A stretch of DNA of 8,933 nt from Syntrophales bacterium (lineage in GTDB: Bacteria > Desulfobacterota > Syntrophia > Syntrophales > UBA8958): assembly GCA_023231165.1 (NCBI GenBank), contig JALNVY010000095.1, positions 1 to 8,933 of the forward strand. Reading direction: 5' to 3'. This document shows positions 1 through 5,613 of this stretch, piece after piece. The first letter of the stretch is position 1; each line of letters begins with the position of its first letter. The notes beneath the pieces were generated by a model. It had not been told where the DNA came from, did not search any database, and saw nothing but the letters and a program-made list of their open reading frames with translations. Made by a program: the position numbers and the translations under genes.

Positions 1-327
1 GTGGGTCCGCGACGGTTTTCCATTGTCAAAGGTGTTTTTCGAAACGATGACGAGGAGCGCGGAAGAATTCTTGGCCCATATCTTATTTGAATCGGTAAGC
101 AAGTTGAAGAACAGCGGCCAGTGTTCCGTATTCCGTCTGGCATATAGGATACGCCATGGTTGATTGTTGTTGGATGAAGGCGCCCATCTTGCCGCCTCAA
201 ACAGGGACATAAGCTCTGTTTCGGAAATTTCCCCGCCCGACATGGCCCGCGGTGACCAGCGATCAAGAAAAATATTATTAATGGGGTGATCAGCTTTCCG
301 TATCTCTCTTCCTTTGATCATAGCCAT
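1..327 (-). CDS. Nitroreductase family protein, N-terminal part (cut by window edge)
   Basis: The first 109 codons are visible; the rest lies beyond base 1. The start is ATG at 327, preceded by GGAGGG (336-341) with 8 nt spacing, a near-ideal Shine-Dalgarno. The translation has features of the FMN-dependent nitroreductase family: DRWSPRAMSG at residues 22-31, in a region that usually contacts the FMN phosphate, then LFEAARWAPSSNNNQPWR at about 42-59, the typical helix and loop following it. Such enzymes reduce nitro groups, quinones or other electron acceptors with NAD(P)H in the cytoplasm; the true substrate cannot be read from the sequence. It lies 85 nt downstream of the cobalamin-domain-like gene on the same strand and is probably co-transcribed with it, since no terminator-like hairpin is visible between them. 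The family call is firm; the physiological role is unknown. Confidence 0.9.
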   Translation of the reverse strand, partial: MAMIKGREIRKADHPINNIFLDRWSPRAMSGGEISETELMSLFEAARWAPSSNNNQPWRILYARRNTEHWPLFFNLLTDSNKIWAKNSSALLVIVSKNTFDNGKPSRTH

Positions 328-412
328 GATTAAATCCCTCCGGGTGATATTCATTGAAGATTACTTCGTTCCTTGCCGTCTTGGATTTTTCATCACCAAC
401 TAGATTACGTCG

Positions 413-823
413 CTACTTTGACCAATCATCCGTCAGTTTGATATTATTTTTAGCCCAGCTGATAAGTTCGGATATGGAGGTGCCTTTGGGAAAAAACTCA
501 ACGACACCCGCTTCCTTGACCTTATCAATGTCGTTATAGTCCAGGAAGCCGCCGGCGGTAACCCTGACATAGGACATGTCCTCTTTTTTCAGCAATTCCA
601 TGATCCTGGCGATGTCTTCTATTTTGGCTCCTGGCAAGGTCGTAATTCCGATATGATCCACTGCTTCCTGGAGCGCTGAGGCGACGATAGCCTCAGGACT
701 TTGATTTTCCACGTGTACAACTTCGTAGCCCGCTTCCCGAAAAGCAAAGGATAATCTTCCCACCGCCTCTTCATAGCCATCGCCCAGTTTAGCCATTAAA
801 ATCCGTATTGTGCCTGCGTCCAT
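413..823 (-). CDS. Stand-alone cobalamin-binding-domain-like protein (MCM C-terminal type) lacking the axial His
   Basis: This 136-residue protein aligns by eye along its whole length with the C-terminal B12-binding domain of methylmalonyl-CoA mutase: strand IRILMAKLGDG, helix, AGYEVVHV, SPEAIVASALQEAVDHIGITTLPGA (about 42-66), TAGGF (89-93) and a C-terminal KGTS segment (113-116). In true B12 domains the first loop carries DxHxxG, whose His is the lower axial cobalt ligand. Here that loop reads D15-G16-Y17-E18-E19-A20, so both the His and the Gly are replaced. The domain is alone, with no mutase catalytic subunit in view. It may have lost cobalamin binding and become a regulatory or scaffold subunit, or it may bind the cofactor base-on. 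The ATG at 823 has GAAAGGAG (830-837) with 6 nt spacing, which settles the start. The partial nitroreductase gene follows on the same strand. The fold call is strong; function is unknown. Confidence 0.85.
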   Translation of the reverse strand: MDAGTIRILMAKLGDGYEEAVGRLSFAFREAGYEVVHVENQSPEAIVASALQEAVDHIGITTLPGAKIEDIARIMELLKKEDMSYVRVTAGGFLDYNDIDKVKEAGVVEFFPKGTSISELISWAKNNIKLTDDWSK

Positions 824-912
824 GACATGCTCCTTTCGTCCGTTGATTGCTTTTGACCACAGCGCTCTTTCGGTTGATCATTGTCAGAGGGCAGGGTCTC
901 TTGGTGGGAACT

Positions 913-933
913 CTACATGTTTGAGTCTCCTTC
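913..933 (-). promoter_or_regulatory. AUG-stop minimal reading frame with strong Shine-Dalgarno in the leader of the cobalamin-like gene
   Basis: On the minus strand GAAGGAG (927-933) is followed after 8 nt by ATG (916-918) and immediately by TAG (913-915), about 90 nt upstream of the start of the cobalamin-domain-like gene. Ribosome-site strength and spacing are as good as for the real genes here, yet the frame encodes only Met-stop. Known start-stop elements hold ribosomes at leaders and can tune downstream translation. It could equally be a chance match or the relic of a short gene. An 8-base pair of arms (876-883 with 933-940, one G-U pair) could fold this segment into a hairpin and mask the Shine-Dalgarno. 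Confidence 0.3.
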
Positions 934-1017
934 AATGACCTCACAATAATTTTGCAGTCCAATCTTGCATAATTCTGAAAATAAGGCAATCAGTTACAAG
1001 CTTATCCTCGCTAATGA

Positions 1018-1047
1018 TTTATAAAAAGTATCTATTATCTCGGTCAG
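1018..1047 (-). promoter_or_regulatory. Possible sigma-70-type promoter for the cobalamin-like/nitroreductase operon
   Basis: Minus strand: CTGACC (1042-1047) and TATAAA (1018-1023) with an 18-nt spacer, matching 4/6 and 5/6 of the consensus hexamers. The predicted start near 1011 would give a leader of about 190 nt before the ATG at 823. It lies downstream of the minus-strand terminator at 1086-1114, as expected if the operon has its own promoter. The AT-rich region offers other weak matches. The stretch 824-1085 otherwise holds no convincing gene, and no cobalamin riboswitch core was found. Confidence 0.28.
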
Positions 1048-1085
1048 GAAGTTATGGTGCTGCAAAAACAAGCAGTGGAAAAGGT

Positions 1086-1114
1086 AAAAAAATGGGGAGA
1101 CCTGAGGTCTCCCC
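1086..1114 (-). terminator. Rho-independent terminator (minus strand)
   Basis: Bases 1094-1114 form a perfect palindrome, GGGGAGACC-TCA-GGTCTCCCC on the minus strand: a 9-bp GC-rich stem with a 3-nt loop. One A and then seven T residues (1092-1086) follow at once. This is a textbook intrinsic terminator for minus-strand transcription. There is no T-run on the plus-strand side, so it is one-directional. No intact protein gene ends just before it on the minus strand, so the transcript it ends is most simply a small RNA, or an attenuated leader of the cobalamin-like gene. Confidence 0.82.
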
Positions 1115-1192
1115 GCGTCCAGGAGGAATATTGGGTTTCTTTACTGTCGGCTGATCATGCCCGTTTGTTCAACCGTCAATTTCTTTTCTGAC
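1086..1192 (-). ncRNA. Predicted sigma-54-dependent small RNA, about 107 nt
   Basis: The call rests on a -24/-12 promoter at 1218-1203 that places transcription start at about 1192 (a G), and on the strong intrinsic terminator ending at 1086. No credible reading frame fits in between; the longest frame starting with ATG is five codons. The 5' part could form small stems (GUCA with UGAC; CGG with CCG). Then comes an A-rich, apparently unpaired stretch containing UUCCUCCUGG (CCUCCU at 1126-1121), complementary to Shine-Dalgarno sequences, just before the terminator stem. That layout fits an antisense regulatory RNA that blocks ribosome binding on target mRNAs. The adjacent NtrC-family activator is the natural candidate regulator. 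Alternatives are a 5' leader of the cobalamin-like gene with attenuation at the terminator, or a degraded gene end. The promoter and terminator are seen in sequence; the RNA is inferred. Confidence 0.5.
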
Positions 1193-1202
1193 TTACAAGG
1201 TT

Positions 1203-1218
1203 TGCATATCCTGTGCCA
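1203..1218 (-). promoter_or_regulatory. Sigma-54 (-24/-12) promoter
   Basis: The minus strand reads TGGCACAGGATATGCA. Against the consensus TGGCAC-N5-TTGCA it has the full TGGCAC, correct 10-bp spacing between the invariant GG and GC, and one mismatch (ATGCA for TTGCA). The predicted start is 12 nt after the GC, at about 1192, a purine. Such promoters require an AAA+ activator of the NtrC family, and one is encoded on the other strand at 3311-4678. Transcription would run away from the kinase gene, through the predicted small RNA, to the terminator at 1086. Confidence 0.65.
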
Positions 1219-1266
1219 TTACTTACGAGGGGGCTGATTTCAAATCTGTTCCCCCGTAAGTAATGG
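1216..1266. repeat. 51-base near-perfect palindrome abutting the -24 element
   Basis: Arms of 25 bases are symmetric about base 1241. Twenty-one pairs are Watson-Crick, two are G-U and two mismatch, with no bulges. The outer 12 pairs (CCATTACTTACG at 1216-1227 and CGTAAGTAATGG at 1255-1266) are perfect, and the centre is GATTTCAAATC. No T-run follows on either strand, so it is not a Rho-independent terminator. Its left end supplies the TGG of the -24 element, and it covers about -25 to -75 relative to the predicted start. It could be an activator or repressor operator with two inverted sites about 39 bp apart, or a REP/MITE-like mobile palindrome that happens to flank the promoter. The palindrome is certain; its role is unknown. 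Confidence 0.8.
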
Positions 1267-1337
1267 AATATCAAAGGTATATGTCTTCTCTCCCGCCCAC
1301 TTTCTGAAGAAGTGACCTGCTCCATCGGCGGCAAAGT

Positions 1338-1365
1338 TTGTCGATCCACAGGAGTTCAGTATATT
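1338..1365 (+). promoter_or_regulatory. Possible sigma-70-type promoter for the kinase-regulator operon
   Basis: TTGTCG (1338-1343) and TATATT (1360-1365) are separated by 16 nt, with 4/6 and 5/6 matches, and start would fall near 1372. It lies in an AT-rich stretch upstream of the kinase gene. The interval 1367-1442 also has a short palindrome CGGATTTATCCG (1400-1411) and TCGAC/GTCGA arms (1417-1432), which could be operators for autoregulation. All three are weak on sequence alone. Confidence 0.25.
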
Positions 1366-1442
1366 AATAATTAGCAATATCAAGATCTTATCTTAAAGAC
1401 GGATTTATCCGGAATATCGACGATAATGTCGAATCGGATTTT

Positions 1443-3290
1443 ATGGTTGACTTTCCCTTTGAATTGCCTATGATGCGGATCGTTGTATATCCTCAATCAC
1501 ACAGGCGGTATGAAGAAATAATGACACCCCCGGAAAAAATTGTCTGGCAGGATCGGGCTTTACAGGGCAGCAGACCCTTCCTGCAGCCCATAGCCGTGGC
1601 TATTGTCTGCGCCGTTTTCATCAGTCTTATCATCATCATGGGGATCATGGACCTCCGGCGTCTTGACAAAACCCTGGTGGGCATTCTGGAAAACCGTGCC
1701 ACGGATATCGTAGGGGTGGTGCAAAGGCTTGCCCAGGAAAATCTCAATAATCTTGTCCAGGCATCTCAGCAGAAGGAGGATCGTCCCTTTGTTCCCGTTG
1801 CCGCGGAGGCCTTTTCTCCCCAGAAACTTTTGATCAATGCCCTTGTTCAATTAGGCCAGGAGGTAGATAACCACTGGAAGAAGGATCGCCTCAGTGAAGC
1901 CTACCTGAGAAAGTTTGCCGATGAAAAGGGGCTCTTGATGATTGCCGTGATGAATCGAAAGGGGCAGTGCGTATTTCAGAGCCGGTCCTTGCCTCCGAAA
2001 TTGGTTCCGGAAAATCCTTCCGCAAAGATTACCATGGAGCTGTTCAACCAGTTAGGAAAGGCGAACAAGATTGGTTTTGTTGCCCTGCGGAGGAAGGATG
2101 GGAGTGGGACGATCGTGATTGCCCTGGATCCTCCCGGCCTGCGCTTTTGGGGGACGAAGGTGTCTGTGGAGAAGGCCTTGCAGGAGTTGGGGGGAGGACA
2201 GGGCCAGGGCATGTCCTATTTTATGATTACTGACACCCACGAAAAAATTCTGGCCAGCGCCGGAAAGTTACCCGAGAAATGGAAACCTGCGGACATGCAT
2301 ATTTCTGAAATTATCTCCGGTATCCGCCGCGTCGAAAGCAGAAAGGTCATGTATCTGGAGAAACCGATTCTCGATATCGCCATTCCTGTGTATCTGAACC
2401 GCCAGATTATGGGTATTGCGAGGATAGGACTGGAACGGGAGAGTACGGAAAAAATCCTTGAAGAAAACGGTAAAAATATCCTGATCTTCAGTGGCCTCAC
2501 CATGCTTATTGCCTTCCTGTCCCTGTGGGTGCTCTACAGGAACCAGAACCGGCACCTGGCGGGGATAATCAGCATGGAACGCAAACTTGAAAAGGCGGAA
2601 AGGCTCTCCGCCCTGGGCCAGCTTGCCGCCGGGGTAGCCCACGAGATTCGCAATCCCCTGAATGCCATCAGCATGGCGTCCCAGCGCCTGAAGCGGGACT
2701 TTATTCCGGCTGACGAAAGCAAAACCAAAGACTTTCAGACTATTACCGGCGTCATTCGTGACGAGATCCGCCGTCTGAACGGAATTATCGAGGAATTCCT
2801 GACCTTTTCGAGAAGCCGGCGCCTCGATCTGCGGGAGTATCCCGTAACGGAGGTCTTGCAGAAAATAGTGAACCTTCTGAGCGAAGAGGTTCAAGAGAAG
2901 GGGATTACCTTGGAAACGCACTGGGTGGAACCGTCGCCGGTGATTCCCATGGACATGGACAAACTGCAACAGGCCCTGCTCAACTTTATCAAGAATGCCG
3001 TAGAATCGATCTCCGGGGTGGGAAAGGTGACCTTGACGGTAGGGCCGGAGAAAAAGGGCTGGATCAACGTCCGGATTGTTGACACCGGGTGCGGGATGAC
3101 ATCGGAAGAAATCGAAAGAATCTTCAATCCCGAATATACAACCAAAGAAAAGGGTCTGGGGCTGGGGCTTCCCCTTTCCCATGAGATCATTCGTGGTCAT
3201 GGCGGGGAAATCCGCGTTACGAGTCAAAAAGATGTTGGCACGACATTTGAGATTCTCCTGCCGTCCGCAAAGACGGGAAGCAGAACTTAA
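1443..3290 (+). CDS. Membrane sensor histidine kinase (NtrB/ZraS-like)
   Basis: A 615-residue sensor kinase. TM1 lies at about 46-66 and TM2 at about 345-365; the roughly 280 residues between them look like an extracytoplasmic PDC/dCache-type sensor with two alpha/beta lobes (about 160-235 and 258-330). After TM2 comes a short coiled segment, the dimerisation H-box AAGVAHEIRNPLNAI with phospho-acceptor His400, the N-box ALLNFIKNAVES (511-522), the ATP-lid motif DTGCGM (547-552) and the G2 box GLGLGLPLSHEIIRGHGG (571-588). It should autophosphorylate on His400 and pass the phosphate to the regulator encoded 20 nt downstream. The ligand is unknown and no PAS or HAMP domain is evident. The first ATG has no clear Shine-Dalgarno. 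An in-frame ATG at 1521 (MTPPEK...) would give 589 residues and a shorter cytoplasmic tail, and may be the true start. Confidence 0.93.
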   Translation: MVDFPFELPMMRIVVYPQSHRRYEEIMTPPEKIVWQDRALQGSRPFLQPIAVAIVCAVFISLIIIMGIMDLRRLDKTLVGILENRATDIVGVVQRLAQENLNNLVQASQQKEDRPFVPVAAEAFSPQKLLINALVQLGQEVDNHWKKDRLSEAYLRKFADEKGLLMIAVMNRKGQCVFQSRSLPPKLVPENPSAKITMELFNQLGKANKIGFVALRRKDGSGTIVIALDPPGLRFWGTKVSVEKALQELGGGQGQGMSYFMITDTHEKILASAGKLPEKWKPADMHISEIISGIRRVESRKVMYLEKPILDIAIPVYLNRQIMGIARIGLERESTEKILEENGKNILIFSGLTMLIAFLSLWVLYRNQNRHLAGIISMERKLEKAERLSALGQLAAGVAHEIRNPLNAISMASQRLKRDFIPADESKTKDFQTITGVIRDEIRRLNGIIEEFLTFSRSRRLDLREYPVTEVLQKIVNLLSEEVQEKGITLETHWVEPSPVIPMDMDKLQQALLNFIKNAVESISGVGKVTLTVGPEKKGWINVRIVDTGCGMTSEEIERIFNPEYTTKEKGLGLGLPLSHEIIRGHGGEIRVTSQKDVGTTFEILLPSAKTGSRT

Positions 3291-3310
3291 CAATTTCTGA
3301 GGGAGTGGTT

Positions 3311-4678
3311 ATGAGGTCATTGAATATCCTGATTGTTGAAGATGGGCAGTCTCAGCGGGAAATGCTGAGGGATTTCCTGATTCAGGAGGGACATGCCGTC
3401 AAGGAAGCGGATAATGGAGAAAAGGGGGTCGCCCAGGTCCGGGGCGCCCATTTCGACCTCGTCCTCCTCGATTACAAGATGCCGGGCATGGACGGGATGC
3501 AGGTCCTCACGGCGATCAAGCAGATCAATCCGGAGATCGACGTGGTCATCATTACCGCCTATGGAACCATCGAGACGGCCGTGGAGGCCATGAAGGCCGG
3601 GGCCATCGATTACATCACCAAGCCTGTTGAATTCGAGGAACTCCTGATTCTCGTAGACCGGGTGGCCGAACGCCGCACCCTGATCAAGGAGAACGAGATT
3701 CTGAAGCATGAACTCCGCGAAAAGGGAGTCACAACGGACCAGATTATTTACGGGAGCCAAAAAATGGACGCCCTGATCAATATGGCCGGTCGGGTGGCGT
3801 CAAGCAGGGCTACCATCCTCATTCAGGGAGAGAGCGGCACCGGCAAGGAACTCCTTGCCCGGCTTATTCATCACCTGAGCCCCCGTTCCACCAGACCGAT
3901 GTTGGCCGTAAACTGTGGAGCCCTCCATGAGAATCTCCTGGAAAGCGAATTGTTCGGTCATGAAAAGGGGTCCTTCACCGGGGCCGCCGCACGACGGATC
4001 GGTCGTTTCGAGGAGGCTGATGGGGGAACCCTTTTCCTCGATGAGATTGGAGAACTTTCGCCCACGGTCCAGGTCAAGCTGCTGAGATTCCTGCAGGAGC
4101 GGGAATTCCAGCGCCTGGGGGGTAATCAGACCCTCCATTCCGATGTGCGGATCATCAGCGCCACCAACCGTGATTTGGAGGCCAGGGTTAAAGAAGGGGC
4201 TTTTCGGGAGGATCTTTTCTACCGGCTCAATGTCGTGACCATGTCCATGCCGCCATTGCGGGATCGGAAGGAAGACGTACCGCCGCTGATCGAACATTTT
4301 CTGCAGAAGTACGCACAGGAAAACGGCAAGACCATCGAGGGAATCAGCAGTGAGGCCAGGGACCTGCTCATGAAGTATGATTATCCGGGGAATGTACGGG
4401 AACTGGAGAACATTCTAGAACGGGCCGTCGTCATTGGCCGGGAAGAGGTCATATCCGTGGAGGATCTGCCCTTCCTGGAAGAGTCCCTTTCATTGTCAGA
4501 CGACGGAAAAAAGGCCGAGGGGCTGTTGCGGGGATCAATGGAGGAGATGGAGCGCAAGATGATCATCGAGGCCATGGAAAAGGCGGGTGATCACCAGACG
4601 AAGGCGGCGGAAATTCTTGGCATCAGTGAGCGGATGCTGCGCTACAAACTGAAAAAATACGGTCTCAAGACCCATTGA
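3311..4678 (+). CDS. NtrC-family sigma-54-dependent response regulator
   Basis: A 455-residue regulator with three domains. The receiver has an acidic pocket near residues 10-11, phospho-acceptor Asp54 (LLDYKMPG), Thr82 and Lys104, the same numbers as in NtrC. The AAA+ sigma-54 interaction domain has Walker A GESGTGKE (173-180), GSFTGA (220-225) in place of the usual GAFTGA, and Walker B GGTLFLDEIGE (238-248). The C-terminal Fis-type helix-turn-helix is at about 428-453 (QTKAAEILGISERMLRYKLK). It activates -24/-12 promoters by ATP-driven remodelling of the sigma-54 holoenzyme. I chose ATG 3311, with GAGGGAG at 3299-3305, over an in-frame GTG at 3305 that overlaps that Shine-Dalgarno. The kinase gene ends 20 nt upstream, so the pair is an operon. 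It is the natural activator of the sigma-54 promoter at 1203-1218. It ends 18 nt from the convergent BKACE gene with no obvious terminator between. Confidence 0.96.
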   Translation: MRSLNILIVEDGQSQREMLRDFLIQEGHAVKEADNGEKGVAQVRGAHFDLVLLDYKMPGMDGMQVLTAIKQINPEIDVVIITAYGTIETAVEAMKAGAIDYITKPVEFEELLILVDRVAERRTLIKENEILKHELREKGVTTDQIIYGSQKMDALINMAGRVASSRATILIQGESGTGKELLARLIHHLSPRSTRPMLAVNCGALHENLLESELFGHEKGSFTGAAARRIGRFEEADGGTLFLDEIGELSPTVQVKLLRFLQEREFQRLGGNQTLHSDVRIISATNRDLEARVKEGAFREDLFYRLNVVTMSMPPLRDRKEDVPPLIEHFLQKYAQENGKTIEGISSEARDLLMKYDYPGNVRELENILERAVVIGREEVISVEDLPFLEESLSLSDDGKKAEGLLRGSMEEMERKMIIEAMEKAGDHQTKAAEILGISERMLRYKLKKYGLKTH

Positions 4679-4696
4679 TCATTAACTGAAATGACT

Positions 4697-5521
4697 TCAG
4701 ACGGGAAGTTTCAGGATTGCCCTGGCCTCTGCGGGTGAGGCGATCTCACTGCCATATTCCCTGACAATTCTGACCACCCTCTCCACCAACTCGGCATTGG
4801 TTTTTGCCAGCACTCCCCGGCGCAAGTAAATGTTATCTTCCATACCCACCCGGATATGGCCGCCCATAATCAGGGCCATCATGGCCATAGGCAACTGTCC
4901 GGTCCCGATCCCGATATTGGACCAGGTGGCTTCCGGGGGGAGATATTCGTAGATATGCAGAAAAGCCTTTGGCGTCGCCGGGGCGCCCCAGGGGGTTCCC
5001 AAGACAAACTGAAAGTGCAGGGGATCGGCGAGTTTTCCCTCCCGGCGCATTCGGCGAGTGGTCATCATCATGCCCAGATCGAAGATCTCAATTTCCGGTT
5101 TTACCCCGGCGGCCTTCATCATCACGGCGGCCTGATCGAGAAAATCCGGCGTGTTGATAAAAACGTTTCCCCCGAGGTTGATGGAACCGGCGTCGAAAGA
5201 TGCCAGCTCCGGTTTGAGGGACAGGGGAGCGAGACGATCTTCAATAGGGAGATTGCGCCCCGGGATGCCGCTGGTCGTGAGGCTGAGGATCAGATCCGTT
5301 TTTTCCCGGATCGGTTCGACAACCCGGCGGAAAAGCTCGACATCCTGGCTGCCCAGGCCCGTTTCAGGGTCCCGGACGTGGAGATGGACCACCGCCGCCC
5401 CGGCCTGCCAGGCCTCGATGGCCGATTGGGAGATCTCTTCCGGGGTGATGGGGATATAAGGGGCAACATCCCGCATCATGCGGCTGCCGGTAATGGCGGC
5501 GGTAACAATGACTTTGTTCAT
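4697..5521 (-). CDS. Beta-keto acid cleavage enzyme (BKACE family, Kce-like)
   Basis: A 274-residue enzyme of the BKACE (DUF849) family, whose founding member is 3-keto-5-aminohexanoate cleavage enzyme (Kce) of lysine fermentation. The family reaction is beta-keto acid + acetyl-CoA to acetoacetate + a new acyl-CoA, in the cytoplasm, with a divalent metal such as zinc. Visible features are the metal-binding HLHVRD with His46 and His48, a glutamate at 143 (KPEIEIFD), and HIRVGMEDN (222-230), which supplies the conserved Arg224, Glu228 and Asp229. ASFDAGSINLGGNVF and the TIM-barrel length are as expected. The start ATG at 5521 has only a weak Shine-Dalgarno. It is the last gene of the presumed operon, after the aminotransferase. 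No lysine aminomutase or 3,5-diaminohexanoate dehydrogenase is in the window, so the substrate may not be the lysine intermediate. The family call is strong; specificity is open. Confidence 0.92.
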   Translation of the reverse strand: MNKVIVTAAITGSRMMRDVAPYIPITPEEISQSAIEAWQAGAAVVHLHVRDPETGLGSQDVELFRRVVEPIREKTDLILSLTTSGIPGRNLPIEDRLAPLSLKPELASFDAGSINLGGNVFINTPDFLDQAAVMMKAAGVKPEIEIFDLGMMMTTRRMRREGKLADPLHFQFVLGTPWGAPATPKAFLHIYEYLPPEATWSNIGIGTGQLPMAMMALIMGGHIRVGMEDNIYLRRGVLAKTNAELVERVVRIVREYGSEIASPAEARAILKLPV

Positions 5522-5540
5522 GATAACTTGGCTTTCCTGG

Positions 5541-5587
5541 ATTCCCGCCGCAGCCTGCCCTCGAATTTGTTTGTCGGGGGCGGGAAT
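5541..5587. repeat. Intergenic palindromic repeat (ATTCCCGCC...GGCGGGAAT)
   Basis: Perfect 9-base inverted arms (5541-5549 and 5579-5587) surround 29 bases, in the 92-nt gap between the aminotransferase and BKACE genes. The ATTCCC...GGGAAT core resembles dispersed palindromic repeats known from several proteobacteria, including the Neisseria dRS3 type; I recall similar ones from deltaproteobacteria but cannot check. No T-run follows, so it is unlikely to be a terminator. In mRNA the stem might act as a processing or stability element that adjusts BKACE output relative to the upstream genes. Confidence 0.6.
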
Positions 5588-5613
5588 GACGACTTTTTGC
5601 TATGGTGTTACAT

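Noticed and set aside
789..989. Minus-strand open frame of 66 codons overlapping the start of the cobalamin-like gene
   Set aside because: No Shine-Dalgarno and no recognisable motif, and it overlaps the well-supported start at 823 and its ribosome site in another frame.
824..1011. Cobalamin riboswitch in the leader of the cobalamin-like gene
   Set aside because: I looked for the conserved B12-box GCCACTG and the core junction and found neither.
1094..1114. Terminator for plus-strand transcription
   Set aside because: The same palindrome has no T-run on the plus-strand 3' side and no plus-strand gene upstream, so only minus-strand termination is supported.
1176..1349. Minus-strand open frame of 57 codons from GTG (49 from an internal ATG at 1325)
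   Set aside because: It runs straight through the 51-base palindrome and the sigma-54 promoter, has no clear Shine-Dalgarno, and ends without linking neatly to the terminator. It could be a gene relic, but the regulatory reading explains the sequence better.
2268..3293. Long antisense open frame (341 codons) within the histidine kinase gene
   Set aside because: The sense strand carries all kinase motifs in order; the antisense product has no recognisable domain and is a by-product of codon bias.
4687..4701. CTGAA/TTCAG inverted repeat between the convergent regulator and BKACE genes as a bidirectional terminator
   Set aside because: The stem is only 5 bp with no T-run on either side; too weak to call.
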